Source of the DNA: Byssothecium circinans
Lineage: Eukaryota; Ascomycota; Dothideomycetes; Pleosporales; Massarinaceae
DNA: 64,000 bases
NCBI GenBank assembly: GCA_010015675.1
Contig: ML977017.1
Coordinates: 207,468 to 271,467 of the forward strand
Direction: 5' to 3'
Shown here: positions 22,701-34,388 of the stretch, piece after piece
How positions within the stretch are numbered: the first letter of the stretch is position 1
Layout: the number at the start of each line of letters is the position of its first letter
Translations under genes and position numbers: made by a program
The notes under the pieces: generated by a model
Told to the model about the DNA's origin: nothing
Seen by the model: only the letters and a program-made list of their open reading frames with translations
Database searches by the model: none

Positions 22701-24900
22701 ATCGGACACAAGTTGCCAAGCCGAGACGTCTTAGCCTAACTGGGCTAACCCAACATTATTGAACGCCAACGGCGTACCCTGCTTTTCCACAAGGCGTGGC
22801 GTGGCGCAGGTCAGAACGGAGTCGCTAAAAGAAAACTAGGTTTCGGTGCCTTTCTCCCGTCCAATCAGCAAACTGTCGCTTTTCCGAACAGATGGGTCGA
22901 ATCTTTGTCGTTGACAGAAACGTATCATTTGAATTGATCGAAGCGAGACAAGTTGCGACAATCAACAACTCGACTGCCTGCGACGGCTCTGTATAGTTAT
23001 GATGAAACATTCCCGTCTCTGTTTCGCGACACAGAGAGGCAAACTACTATATGTACGGTCGGTACGGAACGGATATGGGAATAATATGCTCGGCAAAGAA
23101 ACGCGAAATCATCATCATCGGATTTCAAAATCCCATGTTGGAGCCCAAATTCCCATGACACATTCTGCGGTAAACAGGGAAAACCCGCTCACCCTCAAAG
23201 CGGGTAAAGATCGACCCTGCATGACAGGGTCCCAGTTACTGTACAGGGTTCCGCGGAGAGCTCGGCTGCCGTCACCGACATTTCTTGGGAGGATGTTTGC
23301 CTGCCTTGGGAGGGAAAGTGGACTTCAACGACGTTGTGGAGGGGTGATTTCTGACTGGAGGACTGGTAAGAACTTAAGAAGTGCATCAATTCGAAATGAA
23401 GCACATACTCATGCTCTTGTAGAACCTCTGCAAACCTCTATATCCTACTGCTGTCAGCAACACCGCCACTCACCTACTAGCAACACCACCATCAACACAG
23501 GCCCGTGAAAGTGCCATGCTTTTTTTCTTTTTTTCAAATCGTTACTATGACTAGCAGTTACACACTAAACACGATGCAATATCACGCATCCTCAAGTTTG
23601 CCTCTGCCCGCAAGCCTTCATCTCGGGCCCCCGTATACCTAGTCCTTCTTCATACGAAGAAAAAACCTCCATCCGTCATCTCCACAGCTCTACATACTAA
23701 AGCCTGATCTGGCTGTTCTTTGCGAGCCGTTATCCACGCTCTTCTCCGTTCTCAACCGCATCCCCATACCCATACATCCCTACCTCGTATCCGGTACTCT
23801 GGAAATAACAAACTCCCTCCCACCAACACATGTCATCCTATCCTATCACGCCGACCTTCCCACCCTTCCACCTTCACCCAGCCCAGCCCAGCACCCGCCA
23901 CCCCAACCCCACCCTTCCATCGCACTCTCCACCTACCACCTCTCACCCTCCTCTCCCATGAAAAAACGTACCACTACTGTACGACGACCCTTCTTTTTAC
24001 CGGCGCAGGTGCTGCTAGAATCGGTCCTACAATTCCCTTTCCCAGCACGTACCCCTGCCCCTACGTAATACCGTAAGACAGGGGCCCGCGTTAAAAGGGG
24101 GTCCACACACGCAGCGCAAACACGCCAGCAAAAGTTGAACAGAGAAAGTGACTCGGTTACGGTGGTCTAGACCGCGGTCTTGTGGATCGCTGTCGGACAG
24201 GGGTCGGGAAAAACAAGTTTCTTGCTTGGAGAATGGCGTGGTGGGGATCGTTGGGACGGTGAGGTCGCGTGAGCTGTGCCGTTGGGTTGATGGGTTGGCA
24301 TGTTGGGAGGGGTTGTCGGTTGGTGGTTGGTGGTTGGTGGGGATGGGTGATGAGAGGGAATGCTGACACTGGCAAATAGAACGGAACCTGGGAGGAGGAA
24401 AATAAAACAACGACAACAAATGAGGGGGGTTGAACAGTCTATTGCGCAAAACTGTGGTTGCTAGAGAGTTCGCGAGGCTCGCTATTTGAGTGTTGGCTTC
24501 AGGTTCATTCATCCAAACCTGTAAGCTTGGGAAGGAGTATTTTAGTAATTAACCTGCAAGTCTGGCTATACTTAGATTATACTACAATCATCACTACTTA
24601 CAAAAGTAAAAGGGAAGCCCTGGAGATGCAGTGAATCTTCCATTGCCATAGCCGATCACTCAGCTCAGAGGGCGCCATGTCATGTAGATTGAATCATTAC
24701 AAAAGTAGGGGATATCTACACGAAGAGAAGATGATGAACAAGACAAAGCATGCACAGCTTGACTAGCTCCGCATACCGCCCCATGAGCCCCAACTCCTTT
24801 GCTCCATCCATCCTGTCCCATCCCATCCATCCACGTCCATTGCCAATTGATCCACAGTTTGCAGATGTTAACACCTTGGTGTATCCAGAAGACCGTCCAT
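19742..24900. other. Large upstream region of the C2H2 gene, no gene recognised
   Basis: More than 5 kb between the C2H2 start codon and the 3' end of MAK21. No open frame here is longer than about 170 codons or shows a motif. 19.7-20.8 kb is GC-rich with short repeats such as tandem CGCCCTT near 20.53 kb, which fits a promoter and long 5' UTR. The remaining sequence has stops in all frames. No transposon ends or tRNA were seen. Confidence 0.5.
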
Positions 24901-27710
24901 CTACTCGCTGTCATCATCGCCAATCAACTTGGCGTAGTCTTCCGCTGAAGCAAACGTTGGTAGATGTTTGAGTTTCCTCTTCTTGCTGCGACCCTTCTCT
25001 TCATCTTTGGGATCGTCTTTACTCTTCTTTGACTTGGGTCCAGGGGCTTCTTCGACATCGGTGTCGTCGTCATCCATGTCGATGTCGACGTCCGCATCGC
25101 TGTCTAGGAAGGCTTCTTCATCGTCTAGGTCGAAATTATCCATGCCGTTGTCTTCCTCATCCTGTGCTGCACCGTCCGGACCGTCGTCGTCGCTGCCGAG
25201 GTTGAGCTCGACACCATCATCCATGGTAACACCGCCATCGGCGTCATCATCGCTCATCATGTCGTCCATGTCGATGTCGCTGAAGCCCTCATCATCAATA
25301 TCACCATCACCTTCAACTTCTGGACGGCTGTTGACAAGAGCCTTCCAGATCTCGTCCTCGCCCGACTCGTCCTCGTCTGCGTCATCCTTCTTCTTCTGCT
25401 TCTTGTCCTTCTTGCTGGCTTGCTTCGCTTTGCCAGCCTTCTCGAAGTAGTTATGGAAGAAGACCTCGTCGGCGCGAACGTCATCGATCTTCTTGCGCCA
25501 GAAGGCTTCTGAGTTGAGGGGATCGTGCATCTTGTCACCGTCACGTGAGGACACGAGGTAATCAGCCGCTTTGGAGGTGCCGGACATGGGTTGCATGATG
25601 GACGATCCGTGTGCGGCTTGCGTCCTCGTCTTTGCGTTGCGGAAAGAAAATTTGTCGAGGAAGTTCATGAGCGTGTAGATGGTTGGGTCGGGCTTCTCTT
25701 TGATGGGATCCTGCTGAAGAAGCTTCGACGCAAGAACGTGCACCGAAGGGTGATAGTGCGCCTGTAGCGGTAGGAGCTCCCATAGACATGACAAATCGGC
25801 ATGAGCATGATCAGGATCGCGCTTTCGAGCATCGTATTGTGGCCGTGTCGACTCTAGCTTTACCTTAGCAGCGGCGCCATTCTCTTCCTCCTGCACGTCC
25901 TCATAGTGCTCATCATCACTATCGGAATCGTGGTCTTCGGGTGTAGACAACATCGACTTGATGCTGGGGAATGTGATGATCAGCTCGTTGATAAGATAGA
26001 GAACACCGCAAATGAAGGGAGGTTCGTGGAGGTGGATGATTTGAAGTAGACGCTTCACAAACGCTTGCACACGCTTGATGCTGATGTCCGCCTTCAAAGA
26101 CCGATAGAGAAGGTTTAGGTACATGATATGCTTCGAAGTTGAAATGAGACGGGGATCCAAAAGAGATTCGTAGAGTGTACGGTAGAAGCGGTCGGAGGAA
26201 ATATGCTTCGTGGCTGAAATTTGCTGGATGAGAGTCATGGCTTGGATGCTGGTATTGAAGTTGGAAGAGTGAGTGACTTCAAAGATGGTGTCGAGCTGCT
26301 CTTCGAATCTGTCCTTGTTAGTCTAGGCAGTGTGAAGGTTGGGGTTTGAACATACCTTTCATCGTCTGTCTTTGCAAAGGGAAACGCTCGGTTGACGCCA
26401 GTCAAGATGGACGAGACCAGCTTCTCCCTGCTCTCATCTTCCGACTTGTGAGCTTGAGATGCCGCCTTCTCGGCCTTCTTTTTGGCCATCTTGCCGGGCT
26501 TGCTTCCGCCACCTTGGACGTGGCCATACTTGTTCACCCGCTTCGCTTCCCTCTCTTCCTCCTTGTCTTGCTCTTTGTGCTTTTTGAGGAGGCCAACGAA
26601 CAAGCTGAAATAAATCTCCAACAGCTTGTTGGCCACTTCCTGTTCCCGAACGCTCAAGACAGTCTGATTTAGAGTGATGACGGCGTAGTACTTGGCGTGG
26701 GCGGCCTGGTTGGGCCTGAACAGGAGATCCGACTCGATGGAGTTGATAATGACACCCTTCATCAGTGGGTGGGTGATCTGGAGCTGCAGAAGCAAGTATG
26801 ACGCCCGCGACGCGACCTTCTTCTCCTTGTCTCCAAGCTTGTTGATCAGCAGGCGCAGGAGGTTCTCTTCCTGCTCCGGCTTCTCTTTCAGCAGCTCCCA
26901 GACGAAAGTAACGGCGCGGTTACGCGAGTATTCCACCTCATCGTTGGACCAGGTTTCAATGATCTTGAGCATCTCAAAGTACTGCTTCTTCAGCCAGTCC
27001 TCATACGCCCACGCAATCAGGTGCACTTTCTGTAGCTGGCCGGGGAGCTTGTCGCCGTACTTCCAGGAGGCGGATTTGCCTTGCAGCGCACAAATCAGAC
27101 CCGACTGTCTTGCAAACGCCTTCAATTTTCGGTCTGGCGGAAGCACAACGCCCTGCCCGAGCAGATCCTTGAGCGCGGCCAAAGCCATCATAGCGGCGTT
27201 CCTGCTCTTCTTGCGCGACAGTCCAAGCAGCTGGTCAAAGGCCTTCGTAGTATGCAACGGCGACTCCTGGACAAGCAGGGTCAAGGCCGACACCTTGTCT
27301 TCCATGGTGCCGTCGGCCATGACGGTCGACATGAACTTGTGCGACGAGTCTTTGGCCAGGTGCGAAGTCGCATACTCGGTCGCCTCGGCTTCCAGAAGCT
27401 CGTCGGCATATTGATGCAGCGCATCGATGATGTTACGCGGCGGGATGGTAGGGTTTTCGACAGAGGGGAGCTCCGGCAGCTCGACCGTGTGCCATTCCGG
27501 CTGCGGCTTGAACAGCTGTCGGGCGTTAGCACCCATCAACACAGATGTTGTGTCGCGCATCGCTGTACATACCAGTGCGGGTTTCGGCCTCGCCTCGCCG
27601 TTCTTGCGCTTGTCCCTGTCTTTCTTGTCGTGTTTGGCTACCCGGTTCCGGTCGGGCGATGGCTTCGTGAAGCCATCTCGTGTCTCGGCATGGGTCCGCT
27701 TCTTGCCCAT
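24901..27710 (-). CDS. MAK21: Ribosome assembly factor MAK21/NOC1 (CBF domain)
   Basis: Noc1/Mak21 pairs with Noc2 in the nucleolus on early 60S precursors. The model is complement(join(24901..26308,26356..27710)), 920 aa (yeast about 1025). The 47-nt intron (GTATGT..ACAG) joins AKTDDER to FEEQLDTIFEV in frame. The start is MGKKRTHAE at 27710; an in-frame ATG at 27743 would add 11 residues. Visible family segments include KVSALTLLVQESPLHTTKAF, QLQKVHLIAWAYEDWLKKQY, SRASYLLLQLQITHPLMKGV, AHAKYYAVITLNQ and, in exon 2, STSKHIMYLNLLYRSLKAD and LHEPPFICGVLYLINELI of the CBF domain. The tail is highly acidic and ends with Lys-rich KSKKSKDD. The start is divergent from TRP4. Confidence 0.94.
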
Positions 27711-28093
27711 TTGAGGTCGCTGGAGTTGTGTGTAGTGCTGCAAGGCCCGTCAGAGAATGAACTCCGACTCGTCATGACCTTGGGAGAGGTGGTTGTGACT
27801 CGCCGTGGTTCAAATTTGAGATACGGCCCGGATTAACGTAGCGCCGTGTGTCTGTGCGACTAGCCGGGATCGGCGTAGTGGGGTGCGCGTGGGCTCGATT
27901 GCGGTCGCCGACAGAGCGAACCACGGCTGAGTCAGTCTTCCTTTCCCGATTTGTCTTTTCCTAGCTGTCTTCTTCTCTGCACTTAGAAGAGTTCTTCAAT
28001 TCTCTCATTGGAATTATCCGTGCGGAGTTCCTAGCCTTCACCTTTCATCTCGGACACGAAATTAGAAAGCCAGATACGCATCGGTATCAAGCA
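27711..28093. promoter_or_regulatory. Shared divergent promoter MAK21/TRP4
   Basis: A 383-bp interval between two divergent start codons. It contains a perfect CPC1/Gcn4 site (27928-27934), listed separately, and a TGACTC half site near 27795. Confidence 0.55.
27928..27934. promoter_or_regulatory. CPC1/Gcn4 consensus site TGAGTCA
   Basis: An exact palindromic TGA(G/C)TCA element 160 bp upstream of the TRP4 start codon. In fungi this is bound by the bZIP activator of cross-pathway amino-acid control (Gcn4, CPC1, CpcA). An amino-acid biosynthesis gene is the expected target. A 7-mer can occur by chance, but position and context support it. Confidence 0.6.
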
Positions 28094-29404
28094 ATGGCTA
28101 CCGTACAAGGAGAAGACCAGAAAATCTCAATCACACCCCTTCTAAAACGATTATGGCACGAATCTGCCGCCACTAAGCCAGATGCCACTGAGATTGCCGC
28201 AGCCATAGCCCTCGTCTTCACCAACAGCTTATCTGAAGTCCAAACAGGAGCTCTCCTGACATGTCTGCATTTCACCGACCGCGACCGACAAGCTGACGTG
28301 CTAGCAAAATGCGCTGATGCGATGCGGAGTTTTGCGACAGAGATCAACACTGATGGGCTTTCCAAGCTATTAGCAGAACGAGGGAGAAAAGAGGGAGCTT
28401 ACCATGGTGGACTAGTATGTTGTTTCAACTTCATCTCTTGGTCGTCCATATTTGATTGTCTTTAGCCCTTGAGCGTTATATAAACTGACCTGTTCCAGTG
28501 TGATATTGTGGGAACAGGAGGCGACTCGCACAACACCTTCAACATCTCCACTACGTCCTCAATACTAGCCAGTGCCCTCCTCATGATTGGCAAACACGGG
28601 AACAAAGCTAGCACATCTCGATCCGGCTCAGCAGACCTACTCTCCTGCGCGCCTCCAAAGCCACCCCAAATTTCTGCTGTCACTCCAACCACCATCAACG
28701 AGATCTACGCCAACACGAATTACGCCTTCCTCTTTGCCCCCATCTTCCATCCCGGTGCAAGACACGCCGCCTCCATTCGAAGACAGCTCGGATGGCGCAC
28801 CATTTTCAACCTACTAGGTCCTCTGGCAAACCCACTGCACCCCTTGATCGAAGCACGCGTCCTTGGTGTAGCGCGGAAAGAGATTGGACCGGACTATGCA
28901 GAGGCCCTTCGACAGTCAGGCTGCAAAAAAGCCATGATCATCTGCGGCGACGAAGAGTTGGATGAGCTATCCTGCGCTGGCCCAACACACTGTTGGAGAC
29001 TCATCGAGAACCCCGAAACCAAACAAGTAGACATTAACTACTTCACCGTTACTCCCTCAGACTTTGGCCTCCCTTCACATCCACTCACCGACGTCTCGCC
29101 CGGCCAATCGCCAGAAAAGAACGCCGAGATTCTAATGCGCATATTGACTGGCGAGGTCTCGCCTGACGACCCCATCCTGCACTTCGTCTACATCAACACT
29201 GCGGCGCTATTCGTCATAAGTGGAATCTGCGATACGGATAAAAGCGATATGGGCAATGGCGATGATGGAAATGTGATCACCGAAGTCGGGCCTGGTGGTG
29301 GACGCTGGAAAGAAGGCGTACGGAGAGCGAAGTGGGCAATTGCGAGCGGGGAAGCGTACAGGCAGTGGCAGAAGTTTGTGGAGGTCACCAACAAAGTGGC
29401 ATAA
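28094..29404 (+). CDS. TRP4: Anthranilate phosphoribosyltransferase
   Basis: The enzyme joins anthranilate and PRPP to phosphoribosyl-anthranilate, the second step of tryptophan synthesis. The model is join(28094..28414,28499..29404), 408 aa; the 84-nt intron (GTATGT..CCAG) joins YHGGL to CDIVGTGGDS in frame. The PRPP-binding loop is VGTGGDSHNTFNISTT, followed by IGKHGNKASTSRSGSADLL, both diagnostic. IRRQLGWRTIFNLLGPLANP and CGDEELDELS complete the nucleoside-phosphorylase-like fold. The N-terminal helical domain has ALVFTNSLSEVQTGALLTCLH. Fungal Trp4 is normally monofunctional and about 380 aa, in line with this. Regulation by general amino-acid control is suggested by TGAGTCA in the promoter. 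Confidence 0.95.
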
Positions 29405-29849
29405 CTCATACCCTGAAGGATTTCATGTACTGGCCCGCAATGGCAAAATGTCAGTGCCTTTGAGGAAAATAAACCAATCGGCCTCGTCCAAATGCCGCTG
29501 GACTTCAATGGCTCTGAATCGCGTCCTCCAGATGTTCTCAAGTCGTGGTGTTTCCACTGGTCCTGGTCATGTCGATGGAATCTATTAGTGATCTGCAAAT
29601 GACAAGTTCATGAGAATCATAAGGAAGACGCTTAATGCTGCAGTCAAATTTGTAACCATTGTAGTGTGTTTACAGGCACAGCCCAAACAACCCATGTCTC
29701 CGTCAACATCGAGATTTCCCGTAAGATATTCCGAACCCGTCGCTCATACCACTACTGCACTGTCCGTAAAGAGAGTGTGGCTGTTCTGAACCACACGCTC
29801 CGAGAAACCTGCAAGTCTGAAAAGAAGTAGACCTTCAAACACACTCAGC
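29405..29849. other. Convergent 3' intergenic region
   Basis: Lies between TRP4 and the AT-hook gene. An open frame on the minus strand overlaps the TRP4 end antisense and has no motif. Confidence 0.4.
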
Positions 29850-31026
29850 TCACCCCTTAAACACATCTATTTCATCCCCAACGAGCGCGATTCGCCTCCG
29901 CAGCCGCCCCCCGGGAGAAATTGTTCCAATTCTCAGGCTGGTCCTAGGACTCACTATCGACCCTATCGCCTCTAAAAGCTCACTGCGCCCCCAACACAGC
30001 AAACGTTCCAACACCCTTAAAAGAGCTACACTTATCATCTGCGAATTTCAGTATCCCCGTCTGTGTGGCCCTCGCGCTTGGCCAGGCCTTATCCTCGTCG
30101 TCAACATCGCGACCGCGCCAAGTGAAGTATACTATACGACTGTTGAGATTGGGATCGGATGATATATCGGTATTCTCGCTGCTGTTGCTGCTGCTGCCTC
30201 CTTCTAGCTCTTTTTGTGCGGGTCCGAGAGTTTCCTTGTTGGTGGCGAGGAGCATGGTGCCTTCGTTGACGCCTAGGTTGAAGGAGGCGATGAGGCTGGA
30301 TTTGGAGTGGGGAAGGGCGCTGATGGAGAGGCTTATTTCCTCTGCTTTGTCGGGCCAGTAACTTTCTACCTCGTCGCAAAAAAGTTCGTAGGTGCCGATG
30401 ATGCCGGAGAGTTGGATTCCGGGTTTAGCTATGCCCTTAGGAGATGGCTTTTTTGCGGAGGGGGCGCGTGGTAACAGCCTCTTGGTTGGCTAGTTTGGCA
30501 GGTGAAGAAGCCTCCTACGAGGTCTTTGTTTGATGGTCATCCTTTGGTGAGGAGACTACTCTGATCGGCGCAGCGCAGGTCGGGGTGAACCAGGGGATGT
30601 CGGAGTAGAGTATGCGTCTTCCTTAAGTCCAGATTCCATTACAGAGGATGATGCAGCTGCCTCCTTCTTCGGTCGTCCACGTCCACGGACTGGGGCTGCA
30701 GGGTCTACTGCTGGTGATGGTTCAACTGCTTCCTTCCTTGGTCGTCCACGCCCCCGACCTGCAACCTTGAGGCTCTTCACAGGTGGGGATTCGGTCGGAT
30801 TCTTTCTAGGTCGTCCTAGCTTTGGTGCATCCGGGGCTCGTGGGGGAGGTGCCGGTACATTCGGATCTTTCCGCGGACGTCCTCTTCCTCGCTTGGGAGC
30901 ATTTGGGTCCTTGGGCGGTGATGGAGGTGCGTTTGGATTTTTCCGTGGTCGGCCTCTGCCACGCTTAACAGCAGGTGCATCATCGGCGTCCTCTAGCGGT
31001 CCTTTCATGGTGGTTTTGGGAGACAT
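29850..31026 (-). CDS. AT-hook DNA-binding protein with C-terminal WRGR-type domain (splicing uncertain)
   Basis: The start is MSPKTTMKG at 31026. The first exon encodes five AT-hook motifs (four RGRGRP[RK]K and one KLGRPRK) separated by Pro/Asp/Asn linkers, which bind the minor groove of AT-rich DNA. Its frame stops at 30556, but a second coding segment (about 30465-29980) reads IQLSGIIGTYELFCDEVESYW, then SLIASFNLGVNEGTMLLATN, IVYFTWRGRD and GILKFADDKCSSFKG. Fungal AT-hook proteins often carry such an 'xxKWRGREtGeg' domain, so I treat both as one gene. A likely intron runs from GTAGTC just before the stop to an AG around 30476. A further intron may replace TGA 29980-29982 and add RIALVGDEIDVFKG, ending at 29850. 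The exon borders are tentative. Confidence 0.6.
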
Positions 31027-32451
31027 TTTTGGTATGTTGCTTTCGTGACGGGTAGTCGTTAGCGTCTGAAGGTGCCGGTTCAATTTTTGCGTTTTACGCG
31101 ACGTGATTCCTGTTCATATCCGGCTTAGGATTATAAGGATACGCCCGTTATAAGGATCAAAACAGCTGGAAAAATCGGTGTCCTTATGGCGGACGTATGA
31201 CTATACTCAGGCTTATGTAGGAGTAGAAGGGAAAGTGCTCGCGGTTAGATTGGGTATGAGACTAGCTGTTATCGTCCGCCCCATCCGAGCTCTCATTGGC
31301 CGAGAGATGCCCCGAGCTCGGAATTGCCGACGACCTCCCTCTTTCTTTCCCCCGTTCCAACCTTTCCTCTCACCCATTATCTTCACGGTATCGAGGAGGC
31401 CACAGCTCATTGAGCATCTCTAGCGTATGTTAGTTAAGTCCATCGACCCTAATCATCTTTCAAGTGCCTCATTTTTCTCGCATAGCACTTTCAATGCCGG
31501 CACGAAAGTCCGCTCGCACAGGCACAGTCAGAATGTCGACGATAGCAAGCAAAATAGATGCCTCTCCTTTTTATTCTAACCCATCGGGTACCGGATACTT
31601 CACCTTGATGTGGAGGCGATGACCACATCGCGCATAGCTCGTCGACGGTTACATGCTACAAGAGCAGGATATAAGACAATCGCGATGGCTGAGAGTAGAG
31701 GCATAGATGGTTCTGCTCTTTAGGCCCGGTTTTTATGTACCGTGGCGGAATGGGTTCTCGCATGACATCAGGCGGCAAAGATAAAGATATCAGCCAACAT
31801 CTCCATGCATGATACAGCTCAACGAGAAAACAAATGGCCGTGTGGAGACAGATTGCGTCGTGGCTAATCCGATGAGGTCACAGCATGACCCTTGGTCGAG
31901 GTATGTTGTTGAAGAGGGATGAACATCGCTATTAAACGACGATTCAATCAAAGAAGGGAGCAATGCTCGCACGAAGAGTGATCCACCAAAGCGGTTAGAT
32001 ATGTTCAAGTCACAGCATTTTTAGACAAGGTGAAGAAGTGAGCAATGGATATTAGTGCAGCAGTGTAGCTACGCGCCAGGGGTGAAACTACCCCCTATTA
32101 TGACTGATGTAAGTGTCAATAGACAAAGATTTTGGTAATCCCCCTCCAATCCTCCCCCAATTGTAATACCATAGCCCTGACTTCATACGGGATAACTTCC
32201 ACCATAGTCTTACAATCCATCTAGACCTCTCGCCTCCATTTTACTCTCAGTCAGGTAACCTTTCATCAGCTACTTCTCTCGCCAAAAAGACCGCTTATTG
32301 GCCGAAGAGTGTTCAAGAACTATCCGAAGTCAATATTTCAAGCAACAACCCGTGGAGTAAGCGATACGTTACCACACAACGGCTGCCAGACATCAGCATT
32401 CATTTCGTTGACACCGTTTCTCGCATCGTTGCGGTCCTTGCTCTTTCACAA
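31027..32451. other. Intergenic, no gene seen
   Basis: The upstream region of the AT-hook gene and downstream region of the disordered protein. Only short frames without motifs. Confidence 0.45.
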
Positions 32452-33369
32452 TCAGCGTCGCAAATCGTGGCTGCTGGGCGACTTCTTGACTTCCGACTTG
32501 GAGTTGGGCTTGGGTCGGTAAGGAGTCGTCATGCTCGCCATCATGCTGGTGTTCAGCGACCTGAAGAGGTCAGACGTGTCGACGACCTCGCCACTGCCTG
32601 CCGAGGTGGAAGATGGGCCGGCTGAAGAAGGCGCCGTATCCGCCGGGTTCGTTGCAGCTCGGGACGACGAAGGCGTAGTTGCAGTCACTGAACTCGATCC
32701 GGCTCCGGCTTGGAAGGCTGTAGGCCTAACTGGTTCACGCCGGGGAGTCGTGGGAGCTCGGAAGTCCGTGGACAGCCGGAATGGTTCCTGACGATTTGCC
32801 TCCGGACGAGCAGCTCCAGTATGGAACGGATTGATGCCAAACGGGTTGAACGGATCGATGGTGCGGGTGTAAGTGGTTTCCGACGGTCCCGCAGTCTGGG
32901 GAGGCTGTTCTTCATTACCATACTCGTACGGCGGGTAGTGCGGCGAGTAGTTTTCCTTGCCCGGAGACGTGGAATAGTCACTTGCCTGTCCATCGTCTTC
33001 AGAGTCTATCATACGAGTGTCACCCTGAGAAGACGCCGCGCTAACACCCGGAGAAGATGCCGCGCTAACGCCTGGAGAAGACGCTGTCGTCTGCCTTCCC
33101 TCCGTCGATGCCTCGCTTGCAGAGTCATCCTGAGCACCAGATCGAGTCGACAAATCCATGGCAGACCGAACGCGTCGGGCAGGCACGAATGTCGGTATCG
33201 GACGTCCAGTCCTTCGAGCGTGCTCCACCTCTCGGCGAAAGAAGACGAGCTCTGTCGGGCTCGGATCGTCGGGATCGTTGAAGAAGCGTGCGGACGGCGA
33301 GTTGTTGGGAGGAGGCGAGGAGGGCGGCTCGGAGCTCGTCTGCTCAGTGGGAGTATGCGGACCCGACAT
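32452..33369 (-). CDS. Disordered Ser/Pro/Thr-rich protein, function unknown
   Basis: Single exon, 305 aa from ATG 33369 (the open frame continues upstream without a better start). The composition is almost entirely Ser, Pro, Thr, Glu and Asp. The only ordered-looking segment is SPTELVFFRREVEHARRTGR with PIPTFVPARRVRSAMDL near the N-terminus, likely a short conserved helix. A tandem repeat of ASSPGVSA (about 33.02-33.08 kb) and SPGKENYSPHYPPYEYG with a KEN tripeptide are visible; KEN can be an APC/C degradation signal, but one tripeptide is weak. The C-terminus is DLFRSLNTSMMASMTTPYRP and a basic tail. No family is recognised. A regulatory or cell-cycle role is speculation. Confidence 0.65.
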   Translation of the reverse strand: MSGPHTPTEQTSSEPPSSPPPNNSPSARFFNDPDDPSPTELVFFRREVEHARRTGRPIPTFVPARRVRSAMDLSTRSGAQDDSASEASTEGRQTTASSPGVSAASSPGVSAASSQGDTRMIDSEDDGQASDYSTSPGKENYSPHYPPYEYGNEEQPPQTAGPSETTYTRTIDPFNPFGINPFHTGAARPEANRQEPFRLSTDFRAPTTPRREPVRPTAFQAGAGSSSVTATTPSSSRAATNPADTAPSSAGPSSTSAGSGEVVDTSDLFRSLNTSMMASMTTPYRPKPNSKSEVKKSPSSHDLRR

Positions 33370-34388
33370 TGTGGCGGCCGAGCAGGTGAGTAGGCTTGCA
33401 ATTGCTTTATTTGGTACTCGACAGCGTGCGTACGGGTCGCAGTAGGGAGTGAGTCTGACCTGCAGTACCACCACTTGTTAGCACTGTATCTTGTGGTGAG
33501 GGAAGGAGAAAAGAATCCGAGGCAGCGTGTTTTGATAAAAGATATTGAGAGCAATTTCCTTAGCACGTCATCCGTTGGTTGTTGTGGCGTGTAGGCGCAC
33601 CGTTGCTATGGGACAGCAAACGCGCCCGACGACGATAACATTCTATCGGGCTTCACGCTGTATTTCCCTAGTATGAATAGAGACTGATCTACACGGTCCT
33701 CCCTTGCGGCTAGTGGGTTATTGAGAGGACTTCAGAAGGATGGTAAAGGTGGTATACAATTTCGACGATAATTTTGGCGGCGTTTGGGAAAAGATGAACC
33801 GAAATGTTGGAAACTTATATGTACACGCAGCGGATACGTCCGATGAGATCCTAGGCACGTAGACATGAAGCAATGCTAGCGTTTGTGAAGTTGGTGGAGG
33901 GTTGGAATCAATCCGTATCGAGACCAGTCTTTTGAGGCGTCAACCTTCATGCAACGTTATGGTCTTTCATTTTTTTTACAAACATGTTTACAAGACCCGC
34001 TTCTCTTACGATTTAATACTACTGGTCGTCAAACGAGGAACAGTATGTGGCTGCTAGGCACGTGCCCCATAGATGGTGCATGTGAGTCTAGGAGTGAGCG
34101 GAACGGACACGAAAGAAAAAAGATTTACGAACAAAGAGAGAGATACAGAATACATAAAGGTATAAGCGAAGCCAGTTATTCTATATACTTTCCCACCCAC
34201 TCAATATCTTGAACAAAGAGAGACGGTCGAGCGCCAAGCGAACAATAGTTGACAAAAAAACATTTCGACAGAATCCACTCATTACCTCTACCCAGACTCG
34301 ACAACTTCCTCCCTCAAACTTTTTTTTCACCAGGTAGGGCACATACCTATAAGACGTGGAGAGATCACCATCACCCAGGGCCTCAAAG
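33370..34388. other. Divergent intergenic region, no gene seen
   Basis: About 1 kb between two divergent start codons, probably two separate promoters. An intron-like CAG after a poly-T run lies at about 34321-34333, so a 5' UTR intron of the coiled-coil gene is possible. Confidence 0.4.

Noticed and set aside
34356..34388. GTG start of the coiled-coil protein
   Set aside because: An ATG lies 33 nt downstream in the same frame; GTG starts are not expected in fungal nuclear genes.
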